The notes beneath the pieces are model-generated. The model was given only the letters and a program-made list of their open reading frames with translations, ran no database searches and had not been told where the DNA came from. From Spirochaetales bacterium (lineage in GTDB: Bacteria; Spirochaetota; Spirochaetia; DSM-2461): a DNA stretch of 39,543 nucleotides. The position numbers and the translations under genes are program-made. The stretch spans positions 1 to 39,543 of the forward strand of contig JAKSCK010000041.1 in assembly GCA_022360655.1 (NCBI GenBank), given 5' to 3'. Below, piece by piece: positions 31,496-39,184 of this stretch (the stretch's first letter is position 1; the number at the start of each line of letters is the position of its first letter).

Positions 31496-33154
31496 TTATT
31501 GATACGCCTCTTGATAGACCGCTACGTATTGGTCCACCCCAAGTTTCTCAAGGCTTTCCACATAGCCATCCCAATCTGCATCCACATCCATGTCGCCTGT
31601 GATAAAACGAATCATGGATTGTTTGACATAATCCACCACATGCAGTCTCAGCTGAGCTGCTGTTTCAATGTCCTCCAAACCTAAGAACACATTTCCTAAA
31701 AAGGCCTCTTGTGGGGCATAGGGCTCATAGTTTTCACTGGTTGCAATAAACAGACGTGTTTCTAACCCATTGGGTGCCAAAGGATCTTGGGGCTGGGCCT
31801 TTGTACCTCGAACACTGGTAAACGAACGGAATGTGGGACCCACTCCCTTCCAGGATGTGTTATCAATTTCCATAAAGTCAGCGGTTTGGGTCCAAGCAGC
31901 TTGGTGTCCACTAAAATCCAGTTCATTGGCATTTCCGCGTCGCCAAGTGTTGCCTTCTACGCCCACATCCAGAAGCATGGTGCCTTCAAAAGAGTAGATG
32001 TAATCGGCAAGTCGAATGGCTGCCTCAGGATTTTGGCATTTGTCTGTGATGGTGAACTGGGCACCTTTGACGGCCTTGAAGGGGGTGGGGACGGCATGTC
32101 TCTGTCCATCGGGTCCACGAAGTGGGGGAACCGATACATAACCCTTGTGCCGGGGATTGTCCTCATTCAGGGTGACAAAAACTCCGGGATGACCACCAGA
32201 GGTGGAGCCCAGAATCACAGCTCCCTCGTTGTTGCCCATTTGCCGAAGTTGGGAATAGTCCTGAGTGAAGGCTGCAGGATCAAAGAGGCCTTCGTTGTAA
32301 AGGCGATTCATATACCGGAGACCTTCACGCCAACCTTGGCTGTTGGCCACAAAGGAGAGTTTCCCATCCTTGGCTTCAAAGAAGTATTCTTCATTCCGAG
32401 AAGCACCATCATCGTAAACAAAGGCATTCATGATGTAGTGCTCCGTTTTGGAATACCAGCCGGTTGGAGAGCCGCTTAATGGAATCTCATCGGCTATGCC
32501 ATTTCCATTAGGATCCTGAGTTTTGAAGGCCACCAACATGGCATAGAAATCTTCCGTGGTTTCTGGTATTTCCAAACCCAGGGTCTCAAGCCAGGGTTGA
32601 TACACCCAGAATTTGGGGTTGTAAGAGCAGTGATAGCATTCATTCACCACAGGAATCCCATAGATGTTTCCATCGGGAGCGGTGATGCTTTTTAGGAAAC
32701 CAGGCATGTCTTTTTCAGCGGCCATGATGTTTGGGGCATACTCTTTGATGAGATCATTGAGAGGAATAAAAACACCCTCATTGGCTCCATATTTCATCAA
32801 ATCTTCATTGCTGAAATTTCCAGACATGAACACTTCAGGATAGTCACCGCTGGCCAGCAAAAGCTGCTTTTTCTCTGTGACGGCATCGGTGGGAACCACA
32901 ACCATGTCCAGATGGATGTTGGTTTTTTCCTCCATGGCCATGGTGGCCTCATTGGTGGGCAAATCTTCCACCTGAGCTCCCTGTTCCACAAAAGCAGAGA
33001 TGACAACCTTCTCTTCCACGATGGGGAAGACTCCAGCAGGATTTACCTCAACACGTTTTTTTGAGGTTGCTTCTGCATTTCCGTTCCCAAAAAGGGGCAG
33101 AACCGTGAGCAGAATAACCAACACCATGGCCAAGACGCGAACTTGTTTCATCAT
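31496..33154 (-). CDS. ABC transporter oligosaccharide-binding protein (LplA type)
   Basis: A 552-residue extracellular solute-binding protein of the large LplA/YtcQ type that accompanies LplB/LplC permeases. The signal peptide (VRVLAMVLVILLTVLPLFGNGNAEA) has the spirochaete-like GNG ending. The mature part includes an EF-hand-like calcium loop, DPNGNGIADEIPL (about 214-226), characteristic of this group, and YGIPVVNECYHCSYNPKFWVY. It starts at ATGATG with AAGGAGAGAG upstream. With the two permeases it should import the oligosaccharide processed by the GH29 and GH94 enzymes in the same operon. Confidence 0.92.
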   Translation of the reverse strand: MMKQVRVLAMVLVILLTVLPLFGNGNAEATSKKRVEVNPAGVFPIVEEKVVISAFVEQGAQVEDLPTNEATMAMEEKTNIHLDMVVVPTDAVTEKKQLLLASGDYPEVFMSGNFSNEDLMKYGANEGVFIPLNDLIKEYAPNIMAAEKDMPGFLKSITAPDGNIYGIPVVNECYHCSYNPKFWVYQPWLETLGLEIPETTEDFYAMLVAFKTQDPNGNGIADEIPLSGSPTGWYSKTEHYIMNAFVYDDGASRNEEYFFEAKDGKLSFVANSQGWREGLRYMNRLYNEGLFDPAAFTQDYSQLRQMGNNEGAVILGSTSGGHPGVFVTLNEDNPRHKGYVSVPPLRGPDGQRHAVPTPFKAVKGAQFTITDKCQNPEAAIRLADYIYSFEGTMLLDVGVEGNTWRRGNANELDFSGHQAAWTQTADFMEIDNTSWKGVGPTFRSFTSVRGTKAQPQDPLAPNGLETRLFIATSENYEPYAPQEAFLGNVFLGLEDIETAAQLRLHVVDYVKQSMIRFITGDMDVDADWDGYVESLEKLGVDQYVAVYQEAYQ

Positions 33155-33198
33155 CTCTCTCCTTCCTTTTCATATTCTTTCCCGGCTAAAGCCGAGGT

Positions 33199-34098
33199 TT
33201 AACCCTTCACAGAACCAATGAGAACGCCCTTCACAAAATGCCGTTGAACAAAGGGATAAATGGATAAAACGGGAAGACTGGCCACCACAATCAGGGCGTA
33301 CTTCAATAAATCCCTCAAACCCTGCATTTCCATCATGGTTGTGGGGTCTTTGATCATGGTGGGATCAAAACTGTTTTGAATCAGAATGTTTCGAAGCACC
33401 ATTTGAAGGGGGAACAGGCCATTGGTTTTTAAAAAAATCAGCGCATGGAAAAACGCATTCCAATGATTCACGGCGTACATCAGTGCTATCACAGCAATGA
33501 TGGGACCGGAGAGGGGAAGCACCACTTTCAGAAGAAAATGAAGATCACTGCATCCATCCATTTCAGCCGCTTCCGCCAATTCTTGGGGAATGTTCATCTG
33601 AAAAAAGGTGCGGGCAATAATCATTTGGAATACCGCCATAGCGGTGGGAGCAATCAACGCGATTCGCTTATCAATCATGCCCAATCTGGACACCACGATG
33701 TAAAGCGGGATGAGTCCCCCGGAAAACAGCATGGTAAAGGTGAACAAGAACATCAGCACTCGGCGCCCATACAAATCTTTTCTGGAAAGAGGGTAGGCTG
33801 CCATGATGGTCATCACCACATTCACGGTTGTTCCGACTGTTGTGTAGAACAGGGAATTGGCATAGCCACTGAGAACTTGATTGTTCTTAAAAATGGCCTT
33901 GTAACCGGCTAAACTGGGTTCCACAGGGAAGAGCCATACCCGTCCAGATGTCACCGCAGCCGTGGAACTAAATGATGAGGAAACAATGAAAATCAGGGGA
34001 TAAAGGATAAGTATCATTACCCCAATCAAGAATGCCGTTACCAGAGTCAGAAAAATACGGTCTGTTGGGCTTTCTTTAATACCCGTTCTCCCTACCAT
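33199..34098 (-). CDS. ABC transporter permease (LplC type)
   Basis: A 299-residue permease of the CUT1/LplC group with about six membrane helices (first FLTLVTAFLIGVMILILYPLIFIVSSSF). EAA-type loop IPQELAEAAEMDGCSDLHFLLKVVLPLSGP at about residues 172-201, and the usual C-terminus FVQRHFVKGVLIGSVKG. The start overlaps the end of the LplB-type gene by seven bases and uses a GGGGAGGTG site inside it. It forms the membrane channel with the LplB-type protein; no ATPase gene is nearby. Confidence 0.93.
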   Translation of the reverse strand: MVGRTGIKESPTDRIFLTLVTAFLIGVMILILYPLIFIVSSSFSSTAAVTSGRVWLFPVEPSLAGYKAIFKNNQVLSGYANSLFYTTVGTTVNVVMTIMAAYPLSRKDLYGRRVLMFLFTFTMLFSGGLIPLYIVVSRLGMIDKRIALIAPTAMAVFQMIIARTFFQMNIPQELAEAAEMDGCSDLHFLLKVVLPLSGPIIAVIALMYAVNHWNAFFHALIFLKTNGLFPLQMVLRNILIQNSFDPTMIKDPTTMMEMQGLRDLLKYALIVVASLPVLSIYPFVQRHFVKGVLIGSVKG

Positions 34099-35021
34099 AT
34101 GGACACCTCCCCAAGGCGTCGGGCCATGGTGTTGACTGTTACGAGAAGCAGAAAGTTGATGATGGAATTAAAAAAGCTCACTGCTGTAGAAAAACTGAAC
34201 TGAGCATGTTTGAGTCCCACCTTGTAGATGTAGGTGGAAATGATTTCTGAGTTGGATAGATTCAGGTCATTCTGCATCAGAAAAACCTTTTCAAATCCAA
34301 TGTTCATTAGATTTCCAGCATTGAGAATCAACAGCACAATGATGGTGGGTGCAATACCTGGTAGGTCGATATAAAGAATCCGTTTGAAACGAGACACTCC
34401 ATCCACTTGAGCGGCCTCATACAGAGTGGGATCAATTCCAGAAAGTGCGGCAATGTAGATGATGGCGTTGTAACCAGCATACTGCCAGATTCCCGACCAC
34501 ACATAAATGGACTGGAACATCGAGGCTTCTCCCATGAAATTGATGGGATTTGCACCAAAAACACCAAGAATCAAATTCAAAATACCCGTTCTTGGATGAA
34601 GGACTTGCATGATGATGGAAACCATTACAACCGTGGAAATAAAGTAGGGTGCGTAGGTGATCATTTGGACACTTTTTTTGAGACTTTTGGATTTCACCTC
34701 ATTCACCGCGAGAGCCAGGATGATGGGAATGGGAAATCCAACAGCTAAGGAGTACAGACTGATTCCAAGGGTGTTTTTCAGTAAGGGAAAGAACATGGGA
34801 GAGGAGAAAAACTGGCGAAAGTATTTTAACCCGGCCCAGGGACTGGCAAGAATCCCCTTACGAATGGAAAATTCCTTGAAGGCAAGGCTGAGTCCTCCCA
34901 TTGGGAGATAGTGAAATATAAGGATGTAGAGGAGGGGAGGAAGCAAAAGCAGGTAAAACTGCCAATGGCGGCAGATTCTCTTCCATGCTCCTCCAGACGG
35001 TTGTTGTATTTTCCAAAGCAT
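34092..35021 (-). CDS. ABC transporter permease (LplB type)
   Basis: A 309-residue permease with about six helices (first FYLLLLPPLLYILIFHYLPMGGLSLAF, the usual LplB N-terminus including the YxPMxG segment). Its EAA loop is YEAAQVDGVSRFKRILYIDLPGIAPT. The open frame starts at 35084, but the ATG at 35021 has GGGGAG about eight bases upstream and gives the family's normal N-terminus. The gap to the AraC-type regulator gene (35130) is 108 bases. Confidence 0.92.
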   Translation of the reverse strand: MLWKIQQPSGGAWKRICRHWQFYLLLLPPLLYILIFHYLPMGGLSLAFKEFSIRKGILASPWAGLKYFRQFFSSPMFFPLLKNTLGISLYSLAVGFPIPIILALAVNEVKSKSLKKSVQMITYAPYFISTVVMVSIIMQVLHPRTGILNLILGVFGANPINFMGEASMFQSIYVWSGIWQYAGYNAIIYIAALSGIDPTLYEAAQVDGVSRFKRILYIDLPGIAPTIIVLLILNAGNLMNIGFEKVFLMQNDLNLSNSEIISTYIYKVGLKHAQFSFSTAVSFFNSIINFLLLVTVNTMARRLGEVSIW

Positions 35022-35129
35022 GAATGGCTCCCCTCGCTGATTTTCTTCACAGTGCGCGAGGGGGAGACTCCGGAATAGAGGCAATTTCTCTGGTGAGGGA
35101 ACCTGAGGTGAGAATGGGGGGAACCATTT

Positions 35130-37439
35130 CTACACAGAAGAGGCCGTTTCTATGAAAAGGAGGCGAAATTGACTGGGAGACACTCCTTCAAGACGTTTAA
35201 ACGCTCTTCGGAAGACTTGTGGAGAAGAATAGCCGCATTGCTGAGCAATCTGAGTAATCCCCCAATTCTCTCTCAATAATGCCTTGCTATGTTGCACTCG
35301 AATGCGCTCCACATAGTGGGTAAAGCATTCTCCAGTCTGTTCTTTAAAGAATTGAGACAGATAATTCTCAGAAAGATCAAATTCAACAGCTACCCCGCCT
35401 AAGTAGAGCTCATGATTGGCAAAGTTCTTATGAATATAGGAAATCAAGTCATCCCGTAAAATGGCATTATGACTGCGTTTACTCCGACCACAGTGCAGAG
35501 CCATCGTTTGAACGCAGGCCTTCACAGAGTCAAAAAATTGCTCTTCTATGGCAGGTGATAAAACCTCATCTATGCTGTGGTGATTCCATGATTCCACTGG
35601 AAAAGAATGTCGTTTTAACACCTCTAGCAGTGTGGAACGTAAATCATGCCTAAATTGAATCACTCCATCCAAAGAGGGCATCTGATGCTGAAATCCAGCC
35701 TCTTGGATGTCTTGGATGATGGAAACCACATCCCCCGATTCCCCGGCTAGAATGCCATGGATGAGATGCTTCTCAGATTCCAACGTGTAAGGAATGGTGC
35801 CGGATTCCGGAATGTCATGGTAGTGGAGAACCCTTGGAAGATTTTGAGGACGAATGTATTCCAGAGCCGCGCTACTTTGAGCAAAACTTTGAGACACCTC
35901 GAAAAAAGTCTTGGCTCCTTTCCCTATTGTCAGAAGAATCTCTAAGCCGCCTTGAGATTGCACAAAATCATAGAGTTCTTGAGCAAAAACTTGAGGACTT
36001 TTCCAAGCATGGGGAATGATGAAAACCAAATCAGATCGGCCCTCTTCATAAATCCACCCACGATTTTGAAGCATCTCAGCACCAAGGCTCTGAAGAAGAA
36101 GTTGGAAAGCATGACGCTCATCCTCTTCTCCAGACATCACCCGAAGGGAAAGAGTGGAAAGGGGAAAACCGAGACTTGGAATTTCTAGTCGGTAAAAGGC
36201 CTCCAGACAGGCCGTCTCGCTTTCAAAACAGCCATGAAGAATCTTTTCAATGAATGAGGCCTTGAGAATGGTTTGATGAGCTTGAATTTGCTGGCGAAAC
36301 CCCTCATTGGTTTTCATCAGTTGTTGAACAATAGAAGGATAATCCCAGGGGGACTCCTGCTCCCGTGCCCAATCCCCATGCTGATTCAGAAGTTCTCGGA
36401 TCCCTCGCAATGGTTGGCTTGTTCGACGCGCAAGAACCAAGGACATTCCCACACCCGCCAGAATCATGGCACCAATCACAGCAATGAACATGCGCCAGAG
36501 AGCCCAGGTTTTGGCAATTACCTCACTTTTTGGACTGGCTGTGACATAAATCCAGCCGCGTTCTTGAGAGGCCATTTGAGTGAGAACAAGAGTTGTATCC
36601 TGATGAACCCATTCCTGTTGTTTTGTTTTCCAAGCCTCATCTAAACCCACCGGGGGGAAAATCCCTCCCTGAGTTCCGGCAAAATAGTCTCCATTTTCAT
36701 TCCAAATACCTGTGATGCCTCCAGCTCCATGAAATTCGGCAGAAAGCATATTGGCCACAGCCTGGGAATCTATGAATCCCACAATCACCCCTGAGGTGGT
36801 GAGGCCATATCCGTGTATTTGAACAGACTGAATAACAGCCAAATGCCCGTGGTTTTTTTCCCAACCCATGGTGAGAAATGGAGGAAAATAGGAGGCCTTG
36901 TGCGGTTCTGTGAAAAGAGCCTCTTCCCATTCGGAAGGAGATAGAACAGCCGGAGGATTCTCCAAATCCAACATGGCATCCCATTGGTTTCCCTCCAAGG
37001 GATGATCCCAGTCCTCGTAATACAAGTCTTTTCGTAGATAAATATCTTCGGAAGAAATGATCATGCCGCTCTCAGCGGTAAAGAAAGCAAGAGAATCAAG
37101 AAACTGATTATTGAGTTTGTAATGCAGCAGAAGGTTTTTGAGTTCTCGAATCTCAACCAACCCCCCACCACCCTGCACCGGATTTTCACTATAGGTGAGC
37201 CTGGTCACAAGAGAATCTCGGGAAAGCTCCTCAAGAATGGCTTCCACCTCATCAAAACGGGCATCAATGATTTTTCGGCTTTGATTGAGCAGAGCAGCAT
37301 CGGCCAGACGCGTTTCTTTATTGATGAGACTCACAACCCCTAAATGAGCCATCAGTCCCACCCCCGCCACCACAGCTAAAAGAGTGACATAGGAGGCCAA
37401 GAACGCGCGGAAAATTTTGTCCCGTTTGCCCCTGGCCAT
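35130..37439 (-). CDS. Membrane-bound AraC-family sensor-regulator (Cache-type sensor plus HTH)
   Basis: A 769-residue one-component sensor. TM1 about 10-36 (AFLASYVTLLAVVAGVGLMAHLG), an extracytoplasmic Cache-like domain about 40-310, TM2 about 314-337 (LWRMFIAVIGAMILAGVGMSLVLA), a cytoplasmic linker, and a C-terminal AraC/XylS double HTH in the last 100 residues (LYLGGVAVEFDLSENYLSQFFKEQTGE; ITQIAQQCGYSSPQVFRRAFKRLEGVSPSQFR). Such proteins occur with LplABC-type importers and sense external oligosaccharide, directly or through the binding protein. The ATG at 37439 has GGGAG five bases upstream; an upstream TTG at 37451 is less likely. It lies within the operon it probably activates. Confidence 0.92.
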   Translation of the reverse strand: MARGKRDKIFRAFLASYVTLLAVVAGVGLMAHLGVVSLINKETRLADAALLNQSRKIIDARFDEVEAILEELSRDSLVTRLTYSENPVQGGGGLVEIRELKNLLLHYKLNNQFLDSLAFFTAESGMIISSEDIYLRKDLYYEDWDHPLEGNQWDAMLDLENPPAVLSPSEWEEALFTEPHKASYFPPFLTMGWEKNHGHLAVIQSVQIHGYGLTTSGVIVGFIDSQAVANMLSAEFHGAGGITGIWNENGDYFAGTQGGIFPPVGLDEAWKTKQQEWVHQDTTLVLTQMASQERGWIYVTASPKSEVIAKTWALWRMFIAVIGAMILAGVGMSLVLARRTSQPLRGIRELLNQHGDWAREQESPWDYPSIVQQLMKTNEGFRQQIQAHQTILKASFIEKILHGCFESETACLEAFYRLEIPSLGFPLSTLSLRVMSGEEDERHAFQLLLQSLGAEMLQNRGWIYEEGRSDLVFIIPHAWKSPQVFAQELYDFVQSQGGLEILLTIGKGAKTFFEVSQSFAQSSAALEYIRPQNLPRVLHYHDIPESGTIPYTLESEKHLIHGILAGESGDVVSIIQDIQEAGFQHQMPSLDGVIQFRHDLRSTLLEVLKRHSFPVESWNHHSIDEVLSPAIEEQFFDSVKACVQTMALHCGRSKRSHNAILRDDLISYIHKNFANHELYLGGVAVEFDLSENYLSQFFKEQTGECFTHYVERIRVQHSKALLRENWGITQIAQQCGYSSPQVFRRAFKRLEGVSPSQFRLLFIETASSV

Positions 37440-37535
37440 AAACGCTCCCAAATCATCCTAGCATAGAGCAGGAAAGTCGTGGTTGATTCATTGCTTGAAA
37501 GACATTCTCTTTCATCACAATCAATGTCCCCAGTC

Positions 37536-38909
37536 TTATTCCACCCCTTCCAAACACAAGCACCAGGCCAAAGGATTGGCTGTTTTTCCTGGTAAAGGCT
37601 GGGGCAAAACCATAGAAAACCCCTGATCCTCATGAGTCACAGGCACAACCATACCCGTGTTCAGCAATCGGGCCCGGCGTATCCCATGAAAATGGGGAAA
37701 TCTCAAACCTTCCTGTGGCCACTGTTGAAAATGCACATAAAGGGCCTCTCCCTTCTTCGTGAAACAAAACTCTTCCAACCCCTCGCACCCTTTTCCTGTG
37801 TAGGCCTCTGTGCCATACACTCCTTCTCCAACAACAGCCAGCCATTCCCCCAGTTTCCGAAGCACATATTCCTGATACACCGGAATCCCGCCATCGGCTC
37901 GAGGGCCCACATTGAGTAGGAAATTCCCTCCCCGCGATACCACACGGAGCATTTCCCATGCCAGCTCTTCCGGCTTGGAATAATCCTCAAGACGCTCTGC
38001 TCGATTCCAGCCATAGGACTTTCCAATGCCCCGGCTTTCCTCCCAAGGATACGTCTCACCCACCACATCCGTGTCCTGGTACTCACTGGAAAAATAATCC
38101 CCATGCACACCAGGAATCCCCTTGGCCCAGCGGTCATTCACCACCACTTCATCGCGGTTGGGAGCCTCATTGTAGAGCCAGGCCAAAAACTCCTTGGTGG
38201 CAAAATACTCCTCATCAAAATCCCATTCTCCCCCATCCGAGAAAATCACACTGGGAGCATATTTTTGAACCAATTCTTTCAATTGAGGCGTGAGAATCTC
38301 CCGAACATAACGGTTCTTCTCCACTCCATGCTTCTTCATCTCCAATTTGGAAATAAAGCAACCCTTCTCACGCCGAGAAGTACTATGGGTTTCCCATTCC
38401 GGAATCGAATAGTACAAGCCCATTCGCAAACCCGCCTTGCGCACAGCTTGGGTCAGTTCGCCCACCAAATCCCGGCAGGGACCCACCTCCCCCGCATTCC
38501 ATCCCTTCTTATGTGGATTTTCTGTGGGCCAAAGACAAAAACCGTCATGATGCTTGGAGGTGAGAATCACATATCGCGCTCCCGCCTCACAAAACAGATT
38601 TGCCCATTCCTGAGGATTCCATAACTCCCCTCGGAACTGTTGGGCAAAATCCCGATAAGAAACATCCGAGCCATAATTTTGGTTATGAAACGCCCTTCCG
38701 GGACCATCATCATTCATCACACTGGAGTAGTACCATTCGGCATAAGAGGCATAGCGCTCCCTCTCAATACCCTTCCATGCCGGAACCGAGTACACCCCCC
38801 AATGAATGAAAATCCCAAATTTTGCCTCAGGAAACCACAAAGGCATCCTTCGAGAATCCAAAGATTTCCAATCCGCAGAGAATCGTTGTGTTGTGTGAAT
38901 TGTTTCCAT
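37536..38909 (-). CDS. GH29 alpha-L-fucosidase, cytoplasmic
   Basis: A 457-residue retaining glycosidase that removes terminal alpha-L-fucose. Family hallmarks: WFPEAKFGIFIHWGVYSVPAW (about 25-45), ARYVILTSKHHDGFCLW (about 111-127), the nucleophile aspartate in VIFSDGGEWD (about residue 225) and GGNFLLNVGPRADG (about 327-340). There is no signal peptide, and only a short C-terminal beta domain follows. The start is the ATG at 38909, with GGGGGA five bases upstream; GTG at 38912 is too close to it. It is the first gene of the operon with the AraC sensor, LplBCA-type importer and GH94 phosphorylase, so it should defucosylate an imported oligosaccharide inside the cell. Confidence 0.93.
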   Translation of the reverse strand: METIHTTQRFSADWKSLDSRRMPLWFPEAKFGIFIHWGVYSVPAWKGIERERYASYAEWYYSSVMNDDGPGRAFHNQNYGSDVSYRDFAQQFRGELWNPQEWANLFCEAGARYVILTSKHHDGFCLWPTENPHKKGWNAGEVGPCRDLVGELTQAVRKAGLRMGLYYSIPEWETHSTSRREKGCFISKLEMKKHGVEKNRYVREILTPQLKELVQKYAPSVIFSDGGEWDFDEEYFATKEFLAWLYNEAPNRDEVVVNDRWAKGIPGVHGDYFSSEYQDTDVVGETYPWEESRGIGKSYGWNRAERLEDYSKPEELAWEMLRVVSRGGNFLLNVGPRADGGIPVYQEYVLRKLGEWLAVVGEGVYGTEAYTGKGCEGLEEFCFTKKGEALYVHFQQWPQEGLRFPHFHGIRRARLLNTGMVVPVTHEDQGFSMVLPQPLPGKTANPLAWCLCLEGVE

Positions 38910-38959
38910 CACTTTCCCCCAAGAAGAAAGGGCGGAAATGAATCGCAGTGAACAACCCT

Positions 38960-38988
38960 AGGCTAGAACCCATCCCCGCCAAGGTCAA
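38960..38988 (-). promoter_or_regulatory. Possible promoter of the GH29-GH94 operon
   Basis: On the minus strand TTGACC (38988-38983), 17 bases, TAGCCT (38965-38960). Good -35, poor -10. Predicted leader of about 44 nt. The -35 lies 17 bases from the edge of repeat copy B. Confidence 0.4.
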
Positions 38989-39005
38989 GTGTTCTTTTTT
39001 GATTT

Positions 39006-39149
39006 GGGCGAGGAGCCGGAGTTCCTCCGGCCCCCGGGCTTTTCGCTGCAAGTCCTCGTTGGCCCTCAACCGGGAGGCTTATGGGGCTCCGTCCCCTCCG
39101 CCCCGCCTCCCGGGGCCGCCTGCGGGCTTTCCACTCCAATCCCTCTCGC
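39006..39149 (-). repeat. GC-rich 144-bp dispersed repeat, copy B
   Basis: Matches copy A (28892-29034) over its whole length in the same orientation, with three substitutions and a one-base insertion. The complementary ends GCGAG/CTCGC (39008-39012 and 39145-39149) and the internal hairpins are preserved. Left flank ends in a T-run, right flank starts with an A-run; no clear target-site duplication. It separates the GH29 promoter region from an RHS gene remnant. Confidence 0.92.
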
Positions 39150-39184
39150 AAAAAAGGGAAAGAAAGAATAAAAAACCAGCCAAC

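Noticed and set aside
28892..39149. Composite transposon or IS element formed by the two repeats
   Set aside because: The repeats are about 143 bp, non-coding, lack a transposase and show no target-site duplication. Recombination between repeats is the more cautious idea.
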